A stretch of 14,058 nucleotides of DNA, taken from contig JAUSOA010000075.1 in the NCBI GenBank assembly GCA_030656435.1, positions 1 through 14,058 of the forward strand, given 5' to 3'. Of the stretch, positions 7,329 through 14,058 are shown piece by piece. This stretch comes from Acholeplasmataceae bacterium. GTDB taxonomy: Bacteria; Bacillota_I; Bacilli_A; Acholeplasmatales; Acholeplasmataceae. Both the position numbers and the translations under genes were made by a program. Positions within the stretch are counted from its first letter, which is position 1; the number at the start of each line of letters is the position of its first letter. The notes under the pieces were generated by a model. It was not told the DNA's origin. It worked only from the letters and a program-made list of their open reading frames with translations, and did no database searches.

Positions 7329-7505
7329 TCAATTCTGACTTTGATCGTTGCTTTTCTCATATTCAGATTTGATCTTCCAGATCTTACCAAGTTCTAAAGT
7401 GACTTCGGCCAGTTCATCGGTTGTTAAGAGGTTTTGTTTGTATAGATCTAACAAGATTTTTTTAGCCAATAGATATTTTGTTTCATTTGCTATAACTTTA
7501 CTCAT
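7329..7505 (-). CDS. Small SHOCT-like protein upstream of the recombinase
   Basis: The protein has 58 residues, starting at the ATG read from 7505, which has AAAGGA just upstream. A longer in-frame reading from 7586 is possible but would pass through a terminator hairpin and has no ribosome site. The segment LLAKKILLDLYKQNLLTTDELAEVTLELGK has the pattern of short SHOCT-like helices that often precede serine recombinases in Bacillota elements. The match is by pattern only. It ends 56 nt before the recombinase start and probably shares its transcript. Function unknown; a recombination directionality or accessory role would fit. Confidence 0.7.
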   Translation of the reverse strand: MSKVIANETKYLLAKKILLDLYKQNLLTTDELAEVTLELGKIWKIKSEYEKSNDQSQN

Positions 7506-7531
7506 ATTGTCCTTTCTAGACTTTATAAATG

Positions 7532-7559
7532 AAAAAAAGGAATCGCAAAATGCAATTCC
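7532..7559 (-). terminator. Rho-independent terminator before the recombinase genes
   Basis: Read on the minus strand, GGAATTGCA pairs with TGCGATTCC over 9 bp (one T-G) around a TTT loop and is followed by seven T. It sits 116 nt past the repressor stop and only 26 nt before the small gene at 7505. It ends the repressor transcript and must be read through, or act as an attenuator, for recombinase expression, because the remaining gap is too short for a promoter. Confidence 0.8.
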
Positions 7560-7619
7560 ATGAGAATAAGATGTCCCTTGAGACACTATGATTGTGACAC
7601 GGCCTAACTTACCGCTTGT

Positions 7620-7628
7620 ATTCTATCA
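7620..7628 (-). promoter_or_regulatory. Possible extended -10 promoter for the recombinase transcript
   Basis: The minus strand reads TGATAGAAT, an extended -10 (TGn plus TAGAAT). No convincing -35 is seen, which is tolerated with extended -10 boxes. It would start transcription near 7613, upstream of the hairpin at 7532-7559, and create a leader of about 108 nt. The rest of 7560-7675 shows nothing I can name. Confidence 0.3.
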
Positions 7629-7675
7629 TATCGATTACAGCATTTCTATATGCCAGTGGCACAATCGTACATCAA

Positions 7676-8272
7676 CTAAAAAAAGTTCACAATATGAAAC
7701 TCTTTAGTTATAAATGAAGCGTATACACCTTTATATACAATATTTTCAGCGTGAGCCTTTGTAAAATTGAAGGGTTCATCTTCGATAAAGAAGAATCCGC
7801 TATTTTCTTTATTGTAAAAAACTTTTGAAACATAAGCTTTGTTGTAGTATTCGAAGAGCATAACTCTATTTTTTTGATGTGTACTTGTGCGCCAGAAGAA
7901 GTCCATGTGATTTTTATCATGTTTGACACAAATCACATCATCATTTGCGGTTGAAATAGACAAAGGCATGACTTGCTTGAGTTCACCGTCTAGAAACTCA
8001 TACGTGCGGAATGCCAACCTTTTCTCATTGCGCATAGTAAATGGATTACCTACCATCTCATCGATTGAAACACCATAGAATCCGGATAATGTAACTAAAT
8101 CATGAATGCCTATTTCTCTAGCACCTAATTCATAGTTAAGATATCCTTGGCGAGATTTTTTGATTACAGTCGCAACTTGTGTTGTTGATAGGTTATGAGC
8201 AAGACGTAGTCTTTTTAAATTCTCGCTAATAAATAGATTATTGAAATCATCTTCATTTGTCAGTTTCAGCAT
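7676..8272 (-). CDS. XRE-family CI-like repressor with degenerate S24-type C-terminus
   Basis: This 198-aa transcription regulator has an N-terminal helix-turn-helix at about residues 16-72 (LRLAHNLSTTQVATVIKKSR, then YLNYELGAREIG). The C-terminal half resembles the LexA/CI S24 fold: DVICVKHDKNHM (112-123), VMLFEYYNKAYVSKVFY (137-153), and a final IVYKGVYASF. In active self-cleaving repressors the first block carries G-D-S-M with the catalytic serine; here an asparagine or histidine occupies that place, while the lysine partner (K150) is kept. It therefore probably does not self-cleave and may respond to a ligand or antirepressor instead (inference). The ATG is preceded by AGAGGTGAG. It is divergent from the 97-aa HTH gene across a 239-bp control region and lies upstream of the recombinase genes. 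Confidence 0.85.
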   Translation of the reverse strand: MLKLTNEDDFNNLFISENLKRLRLAHNLSTTQVATVIKKSRQGYLNYELGAREIGIHDLVTLSGFYGVSIDEMVGNPFTMRNEKRLAFRTYEFLDGELKQVMPLSISTANDDVICVKHDKNHMDFFWRTSTHQKNRVMLFEYYNKAYVSKVFYNKENSGFFFIEDEPFNFTKAHAENIVYKGVYASFITKEFHIVNFF

Positions 8273-8310
8273 TTTTACTCACCTCTTTCGCTAAATATTT
8301 TAATGATTTG

Positions 8311-8352
8311 ATTATACCGCAACAAATGTAGCGTTGTCAATGATAGTGTCAA
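8311..8352 (-). promoter_or_regulatory. Promoter of the CI-like repressor, doubled TTGACA
   Basis: On the minus strand TTGACA (8335-8340) and TATAAT (8311-8316) are 18 bp apart. A second TTGACA lies 12 bp further upstream (8347-8352). The leader to the ATG at 8272 contains the ribosome site. The double box may be an operator repeat as well as a -35. Confidence 0.8.
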
Positions 8353-8375
8353 CATTAACTCCTTTTTTAGTATTG

Positions 8376-8422
8376 AAAAGTGGCATATATTACTTTTAAT
8401 CAACCCTTTTTGTTGCAAAAGT
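8376..8422. promoter_or_regulatory. Putative repressor operators (AAAAGT/ACTTTT)
   Basis: AAAAGT (8376-8381) and ACTTTT (8392-8397) form an inverted pair with a 10-bp gap. A further AAAAGT (8417-8422) extends the symmetry: TATATTACTTTT faces AAAAGTAAATATA. They lie between the two divergent promoters, where a CI-type repressor would bind. Assignment to a given protein is inference. Confidence 0.4.
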
Positions 8423-8465
8423 AAATATATAGTCGCAAGTCATTCTTTGATAATGAGTTTTCATA

Positions 8466-8471
8466 TATAAT
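8466..8471 (+). promoter_or_regulatory. -10 box of the divergent HTH/integrase transcript
   Basis: TATAAT at 8466-8471 lies 40 nt upstream of the ATG at 8512. The region 17 bp upstream (TTCTTT) is a poor -35, as expected for a promoter that needs an activator or is held by a repressor. Confidence 0.5.
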
Positions 8472-8511
8472 CTAGTCACCATCAAAAATTACTCGAAAGG
8501 GGGAAAAGTGA

Positions 8512-8805
8512 ATGCTTGAAAAACAAGCAAGCAAAAAAGCAAAACGAGATACGCTTGTTCCATTGCCAAGATTTTATCTAATTGAACACAGAAACAAACT
8601 TAATTTATCCATGGAAGAAGCATCAAGACTCTTAAATGTATCAATATTTTATTACTATCAGATAGAAAATGGAAAGCGAGGATCTAAATTGCCACTAAAG
8701 CTTATTGTGAATCTGATTAAGGTTTTGAAAATTGATGCGTTTAAGTTTTTAGAGTATGAAGAAGAACACGCGATCAAGTCGGCTGAAATCAACAAGGGGA
8801 CATAA
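8512..8805 (+). CDS. Small XRE-family helix-turn-helix protein
   Basis: This 97-aa DNA-binding protein has an HTH at about residues 22-80: LIEHRNKLNLSMEEASRLLN, then the recognition-helix region SIFYYYQIENGKRG, then an LPLKLIVNLIKVLKID helix. The basic N-terminus (KQASKKAKR) is unusual for a bare HTH and may aid DNA or partner binding. AAAGGGGGA (8496-8504) supports the ATG at 8512. It is divergent from the CI-like repressor, the layout of a phage-like cI/cro or excisionase switch, and is followed by two inverted repeats and a tyrosine recombinase. It may be Cro-like or may control excision; sequence does not decide. Confidence 0.8.
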   Translation: MLEKQASKKAKRDTLVPLPRFYLIEHRNKLNLSMEEASRLLNVSIFYYYQIENGKRGSKLPLKLIVNLIKVLKIDAFKFLEYEEEHAIKSAEINKGT

Positions 8806-8810
8806 TAAAC

Positions 8811-8840
8811 GCCAAGCATACTTCACGGCATATGCTTGGC
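8811..8840. repeat. Perfect 10-bp inverted repeat
   Basis: GCCAAGCATA (8811-8820) and TATGCTTGGC (8831-8840) are perfect inverted arms around a 10-nt centre, CTTCACGGCA. It starts 5 nt after the HTH stop. No T run follows, so it is a poor terminator. Its size and place just before a tyrosine recombinase gene fit a recombinase core site or a dimer operator. Confidence 0.75.
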
Positions 8841-8868
8841 TAGTAGAAAGTGAGTGACCCTCTACTAG
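8840..8868. repeat. Second perfect inverted repeat, covering the integrase start
   Basis: CTAGTAGA (8840-8847) and TCTACTAG (8861-8868) are perfect 8-bp arms around a 13-nt centre that contains the GTG start at 8850. It abuts the inverted repeat at 8811-8840. As RNA it would bury the start codon; as DNA it could be a second protein or recombination site. Confidence 0.65.
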
Positions 8869-9572
8869 TCCGATTATACAATTTATTTTCAAATAATAAA
8901 AGAACATTAGGTGAAATTGTGGAAGATAAAGAACGTTTAAAAGCGTTAATGACTGAGTATATCGAGTATATCGATATCAAAGCAAACTCAAAGCAAGACT
9001 ATGAGAAAATTCTCCGAGAATACGCTATGTTTGTTGACACGCTGCCTAACTTACCAAATAGGGTTGATGTCAGAAAATACAGAGATCATCTAAAGTCCAT
9101 AATTAAGCCTACATCTGTCCAAAAACACATGGTTGTTATAAGAAGCTTCTATCGATGGTACCATATGGAAGATTACGGGAAGAACGTTGCTGAAGGAATT
9201 AAATCAATGAAGATTGAACCAGGGTTTAAACATGAAGCTCTGTCAGTTACTAATTGTCTTGACTTGCTTGACCGTGCAAAAGAACATGCAGAAGAAGATA
9301 TTCTAGGAATTCGCAATTATGCGCTCATTGCATTACTACTCACTACAGGATTAAGGACAATTGAAGTTGAACGTGCTGATGTGAGTGATATTAGTTTTAT
9401 TAGTGATATTCAAGTGCTTTATATCCAGGGAAAAGGACACGATGATAAGGACGCATTTGTGATACTTTCTCCCCAAGTCTATGCACTAACGCTCAAAAGA
9501 AGCAAACTTTATCAACCGAATTGTTTGGTATTAATCAGTCAGTTTTATATCAAAATATTAGGAATAATATAA
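8850..9572 (+). pseudogene. Tyrosine recombinase, C-terminal half missing
   Basis: The open frame has 240 codons from a GTG. Residues about 30-110 form the N-terminal core-binding (SAM-like) domain. The catalytic domain begins near 130 with the first active-site arginine in LLLTTGLRTIEV (R169) and the beta-strand lysine in YIQGKGHDDKD (about 195). Homology fades after LSPQVYALTL near 9500. The tail KRSKLYQPNCLVLISQFY and the stop are read from RHS DNA in another frame. The HxxR motif and the catalytic tyrosine are therefore absent, and it should not recombine DNA. No good ribosome site precedes the GTG, which sits inside an inverted repeat. It was probably once the integrase of the element carrying the HTH gene at 8512. 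Confidence 0.82.
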
Positions 9573-11611
9573 ATCTTCAGTATATTCTACAGGGATCCGA
9601 CATCAAAGAATATATTATACTAAATGAATATCAAGAAAGTTTCTCTATGACTTTCGAATATACATTGAAAAATTTGAAACTCATTGAAACTACTGAAGGT
9701 ATCGTCTTCGTTAATTTTAATAATGATTCTGTTTTTAAATTTGAAGATTTATTCATGGTTGACAATGACAATAATTTATCCCATGATGTTGAATATGAAG
9801 TTATTGAAATAAAAAAAGATACCTATAATATTACAATATTACCAAATAATGAGTGGTTATTTAACGCAAGTTATCCTGTGATGATTGATCCAACATTGGT
9901 AAGCACAACCACAAGTATGAGCATATGGGATACTTATATATCACAAGCGAATCCAACTACAAATTATGCGAATTCTCAATATATGTACTTGAGTAATACG
10001 TACTGGACGGAACAATACAAAGGATTGATTTACTTTACGATTCCAAGTGCAATCATGAATCAAGTGATAACCTATGCACATTTATCATTTACACCTTATA
10101 TAACAGCAACAAATGCACAATTAAACATCTATAAGAATACAAAAAGTTTCATTAGTAGTGGAGTAACTTGGGAAAGTTGGCATCTAGAACAGAGTTATGA
10201 TGAAACTGTGGTTGACTATCACATCGTTAAGAATGGAAGTCCATTCATATTTGATATCACTAAACCAATCAAAGAGTGGCAAGCAGAAGGGATCTCAAGA
10301 ATCGATGGGTTTACAATCGCACATGATGATGAATCAGGCTCAGTTAATGCTGTATATCAAAATGGAGCAACTACTTCATCATATAGACCAGTGGTCAAAA
10401 TCGGATATGAAGAACCATCCGGACTCAAAGACTATTGGACTTATTCCTCTCAAGATGCAGGAATGGTTGGAACAGGATATGTTAGTGATTATACTGGTAA
10501 CTTGACATGGGTCAGAAATGAGTATCAACTTAAAAATGAGTATCTATCATTGTCATTATCTTTCTTTTTCAATAACTATAGTAGAAATGTTGATATCGGA
10601 TATGGAAAAGGGTGGCGATCGAATTATTCCATAGAAATCAAATATGATTCTACATCAAGTTTGTATTACATTCATAAACCTGATGGCAATAAGATCTACT
10701 TCATGAACAATGTATGCACGCAAACATCCTACTATACACAAAGTTGCAAGTCAATATCTGAGGATGGATCTAGAATGGTCCTCGAAAGATTTACATATAA
10801 CAGTCAAAATTCTAGTATGAAGGTAACAACAATTTCAGATCTTGAGTATAACTTCAATGGTTTAGGTAGATTATCATCCATTAGAAACACAAAAACAGAC
10901 CATTCATTAATAATTAATTATGTTGATACAACTTCATTAAAAATAGACTTTGTCAAAGACGAGGCAGATAATAGAATATATCTGCACTATAACGGAGCTG
11001 TTTTAACACAGTCTAATTTAAATTTGAAGCAAGATAACGGTTCACATCGTCAAGTTGAGAAACGAGACTATTACTATGATTCCAACAACAACGTCGATTA
11101 CATTAACTATGCTTTTAGGTACGGAAACGGGTCAAATACAGGATGGACGACAGATGTGAATAATCGTCTTCAGTATAATTTTGATAGTTACAACCGATTA
11201 GTTAATGCATATAATGAGATAGATGATTTTAAAGTTCAATACACTTATGACGCTAAGAATAGAGTAAATTCAATTTCGACTATAGACGATGGACTTTGGT
11301 TGGGGTTGACTAATATTAGCTACAACAACTCAAAAACAACTTATACAAATTATGATGGTAGTAGCATCTATTACACCTTTGATCATTATGGACATACAAT
11401 AAATGTGATGGATGACTTTGGAAATAGTACTTATTATCGCTATAGTGGCCTATTTACTAATATTGATAACTTGTGGGATCCAATTAATGGGTATGACTTG
11501 ATTAACTTAGCACCAAACTATTTGAACAACCATAAGTTAATGGAAAGATCTAGCAATATCAAACAACATCAGAACCCATTATTAAACCACGGATTTGAAG
11601 AAGGCAGTTAA
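9521..11611 (+). CDS. RHS/DNRLRE surface-type protein, N-truncated and frameshifted (first part)
   Basis: This is the first part of a broken RHS (YD-repeat) gene, 696 codons from a TTG; the frame is open back to 9449. Residues about 20-125 match the pre-DNRLRE region of large Bacillota wall proteins (LQYILQGSDIKEYIIL, ending YPVMIDPTL). Residues about 130-297 are a DNRLRE-like domain (IWDTYISQANPTTNYANSQY), followed by the linker DYWTYSSQDAGMVGTGYVSD and YD repeats (FDSYNRLVNAYNEIDDF, VQYTYDAKNRV). No signal peptide, promoter or ribosome site is present: the 5' end is replaced by integrase sequence. It stops at TAA 11609-11611, and the same protein continues in the -1 frame. Intact relatives are secreted or wall-bound, often with a variable C-terminal toxin. 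As it stands it is probably not made. Confidence 0.85.
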   Translation: MFGINQSVLYQNIRNNINLQYILQGSDIKEYIILNEYQESFSMTFEYTLKNLKLIETTEGIVFVNFNNDSVFKFEDLFMVDNDNNLSHDVEYEVIEIKKDTYNITILPNNEWLFNASYPVMIDPTLVSTTTSMSIWDTYISQANPTTNYANSQYMYLSNTYWTEQYKGLIYFTIPSAIMNQVITYAHLSFTPYITATNAQLNIYKNTKSFISSGVTWESWHLEQSYDETVVDYHIVKNGSPFIFDITKPIKEWQAEGISRIDGFTIAHDDESGSVNAVYQNGATTSSYRPVVKIGYEEPSGLKDYWTYSSQDAGMVGTGYVSDYTGNLTWVRNEYQLKNEYLSLSLSFFFNNYSRNVDIGYGKGWRSNYSIEIKYDSTSSLYYIHKPDGNKIYFMNNVCTQTSYYTQSCKSISEDGSRMVLERFTYNSQNSSMKVTTISDLEYNFNGLGRLSSIRNTKTDHSLIINYVDTTSLKIDFVKDEADNRIYLHYNGAVLTQSNLNLKQDNGSHRQVEKRDYYYDSNNNVDYINYAFRYGNGSNTGWTTDVNNRLQYNFDSYNRLVNAYNEIDDFKVQYTYDAKNRVNSISTIDDGLWLGLTNISYNNSKTTYTNYDGSSIYYTFDHYGHTINVMDDFGNSTYYRYSGLFTNIDNLWDPINGYDLINLAPNYLNNHKLMERSSNIKQHQNPLLNHGFEEGS

Positions 11612-14058
11612 GGTGGACATTGAATAAAGGAACTGGAAATATCGTTTTTTCTTATCAGGAGTCTGTATTGGGAGAAAAATCATTGAAGATTTCCAGAACA
11701 ACATCAAGTGTTTTTGCCAATCAGCAGATTTATTTAACTCAAGGCAGTTACAAGATTCAAGGTTGGATTAAGAACAACGGTGCTGCTCCAGGTGCCTATA
11801 TCGATGTTGAGAATGTCCAGGGCAAAAGCACACTAAATAAAGTTTATGAAAAAGATGATTGGACTAAGTATGAACTTGATTTTTATGTAGCATATCCAAA
11901 TACTGTGAACGTAAAACTTGTGAATGATAGTAATAACTCAGATGCGTATTTTGATAACATTCAAATTAGTGAAGGATTTGTTGATACCAGATATAATCCA
12001 ATTGCTAACAACTCATTTGAATCTGGTACAACAAAATGGATTACAAGTGGTGCATCCGTCGTTAATATTAATGAAACTGGGATAATGAAAGAAATATTAG
12101 GAAGCAAAGCACTGAAAATTGATGGAGACGGTGGAGTTAACAAGCAAGCAGTTCAAACAATTGATGGACTCTATACAATAGGGGAAACTTACGTGGTTGG
12201 TGGTTGGGCTAAAGCAGATGCAGTACCAAATAAAGGATATGTAAACGGATGGGAACAATCTGATGGTAGATTCTTTGGATTTGTCGTTGAGATTTACTGT
12301 GTTCCTTCGCAATTTGGTGATCCAAGTACACCATATTATATGTTTCAATACATGCCGTTTAATCCTGCAATAGAAGATTGGCAATATCAAATGCATTCAT
12401 TTTTTGTTCCTCAGTTCGCAGTCAATATCAAAATATATGCAAGATATAATGGGGAAGGTACAGCATATTTTGATAACATACAGTTTTATCATGATGATTT
12501 GAGCACTAAATATGGCTACAATACAAGTACTGGAAACTTAACCTCTGTAACAAAACCTGATGGTACAGCAACATTGTTTGGTTATGATAACAAAAACAAT
12601 GTTACAACTTTAACTCAAGATGGTAGAGTAGTCGAAGTTGACAGAAATGATACATATCAGGTTGAAGAAATATCCATGAATAACGTTAGAACTACACTTG
12701 TCTACGATTCAAATACCAAACATTTGGTAGAAACCAAGATTGGATACGACCCAAACGCACAAACTCAAGATAAATGGTTTAAAACATCGACTACGTATAC
12801 GAATGATGGTCAATACATTAATTCAATAACTGACGAGTTTGGAAATGTGACGTCTGCAACAGTTGATAAAACCATAGGGACAGTAACACAATTGATTGAT
12901 GCCATTGGAAACATTCAAAACCTATACTATGATGAATATGGTAACCTTAAGGATACATACATATTTGATATGACAACTGGTGCATCCTCAGCTCCTTACT
13001 TATATGGAAACTATACATATGATAGTCAAGGAAGAATATGGAAGATAAATCGAAATGGATACGTATATGAGTTTGTATACGATAGTAACGGTTTAAATCA
13101 AATTGAGAGTGTAAAGATTGCAAATACAACAGTGATGTCATATGAGTACTGGAAAGATGAATCGGGTGTTTTCCATAAAGGTTTGGTTAAAACTCAAACC
13201 TACGGAAATACAGACCATGTCGGGTTTACTTATACAAAAGAGAACCAAGTAAAATCAATTAGTTTTAATGGGACGATTAGATATGAGTATATATATGATT
13301 CATCGGGTTATTTATCTATATTCAAAGATATTCACAATGACAACATCTATTTTTACTCATATGATTTGGCAGGCAGGTTGGAAATTATCACGGATAAAGA
13401 TGGTAATCAAATCACCTATCGATATGATGAGAGTGGTAACATTGATCGTTATTATTACAACATTTCTGGTGTTTCAAGATCAATCACATATAACTATAAC
13501 CATACAACAGGTGAGTATGATTACACGCAATATACTGTACAGGGTACTATTGTGAGAAAAGATTTTAATTATGATGCAGATTCGCTCAGAAGACTAAATA
13601 GTATTGATTTAGTCATAGGAGGACATACGTTTAAGAAGATATTTGGCTATGATGATGCGAAAGTTGATTCGACCATGGGGAATGCAACCAATCGTATATA
13701 TCAAATCACGTATCAAAAAAATGGAACCTTGCAGCAAATTCACCAATATACTTATGATGCAAATCATAATATTACTCAAATCTCAATTGGTGTGCCAGGT
13801 GTTACACTTGAAACCTATGATTATTATTATGATGGATTTAATCAGTTGATTAGAGAAGATATTTATCTCATTGGACAATTATCAAAGACCATGGTCTACG
13901 CTTATGATTTACAAAACAATATCACGTCTATCAAGACATTTGCTTATAAAGTTACAACAGGTACAGCACAAAATGAGAAGAAGATGCTCTATCAAAATAC
14001 ATGGAAAGATCAACTCACAAGGATTGAATATTATGTGAATGGATCTTTGAGTTATTTT
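11611..14058 (+). CDS. RHS repeat protein, continuation after frameshift, runs off the window
   Basis: The frame starting at 11611 (RWTLNKGTGNIVFSYQES) is open without a stop to the window edge, 816 codons, and directly continues the protein ending at 11611. Two jelly-roll, carbohydrate-binding-like modules come first (about 11590-11975 and 12000-12500, each opening with N-x-x-F-E-x-G and closing with AYFDNIQ). YD repeats follow (YGYNTSTGNLTSVTKPDG, YDEYGNLKDT, YDLAGRLEIITDKDGNQI, YDESGNIDRYYY). No start codon with a ribosome site is seen near the 5' end, so it is not an independent gene. One missing base at about 11608 explains the split. The C-terminal core end and any toxin lie beyond the window. 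Confidence 0.85.

Noticed and set aside
7506..7586. N-terminal extension of the small gene to an ATG at 7586
   Set aside because: It would run through a strong terminator hairpin and has no ribosome site, whereas the ATG at 7505 does.
8811..8840. Rho-independent terminator of the 97-aa HTH gene
   Set aside because: The stem is good but no T run follows, and the next gene starts within the adjoining repeat.
11600..11616. Programmed -1 frameshift in the RHS gene
   Set aside because: No slippery heptamer of the X-XXY-YYZ type or downstream pseudoknot is evident around the shift.
11611..14058. C-terminal polymorphic toxin of the RHS protein
   Set aside because: The window ends within YD repeats; no core-ending motif or toxin domain is reached.

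Overview
The window is AT-rich with dense, compact genes, A/T-ending codons, GGAGG-type ribosome sites and near-consensus TTGACA/TATAAT promoters. It looks like a low-GC Bacillota or Acholeplasma/Izemoplasma-type bacterium. TGA acts as a stop (it ends the SPFH gene and the small gene before the serine recombinase) and the tryptophan codons I read are TGG, so this is not the Mycoplasma code. I cannot name the species. The content (two recombinases, a phage-type repressor switch, a broken RHS gene) marks it as an accessory region.

Layout. Positions 1-518 hold no convincing gene. They hold a cluster of hairpins, a terminator, three 22-bp direct repeats and a strong promoter. Positions 519-5468 form a tight four-gene plus-strand operon: an NrtR-like Nudix/winged-helix protein, a large SAM-dependent methyltransferase, an SPFH/Band-7 coiled-coil protein and a divergent NAD-kinase-like protein. 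It ends in a terminator at 5496-5534 that is a diverged, covarying copy of the one at 198-239. Positions 5554-8272 (minus strand) form an integration/repression module: a large serine recombinase, a 58-aa protein and a CI-like HTH repressor whose C-terminal domain seems to lack the autocleavage serine. Position 8512 starts the divergent arm: a 97-aa HTH protein, two adjacent perfect inverted repeats, and a tyrosine recombinase that breaks off around 9500. From there to the right edge runs an RHS/YD-repeat surface-type protein with a DNRLRE-like domain. It lacks its N-terminus and is split by a frameshift at about 11608.

How the parts may work together (inference). The four-gene operon looks like an ADP-ribose/NAD(P)-centred unit. 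An NrtR-type sensor probably autoregulates at a dyad over its own start site, and the products are a nucleotide kinase relative, a methyltransferase and an oligomerising SPFH scaffold. It is the best candidate for an undescribed system here. The serine recombinase with its repressor could have brought it in. The tyrosine recombinase/RHS junction looks like the scar of a separate deletion or insertion.
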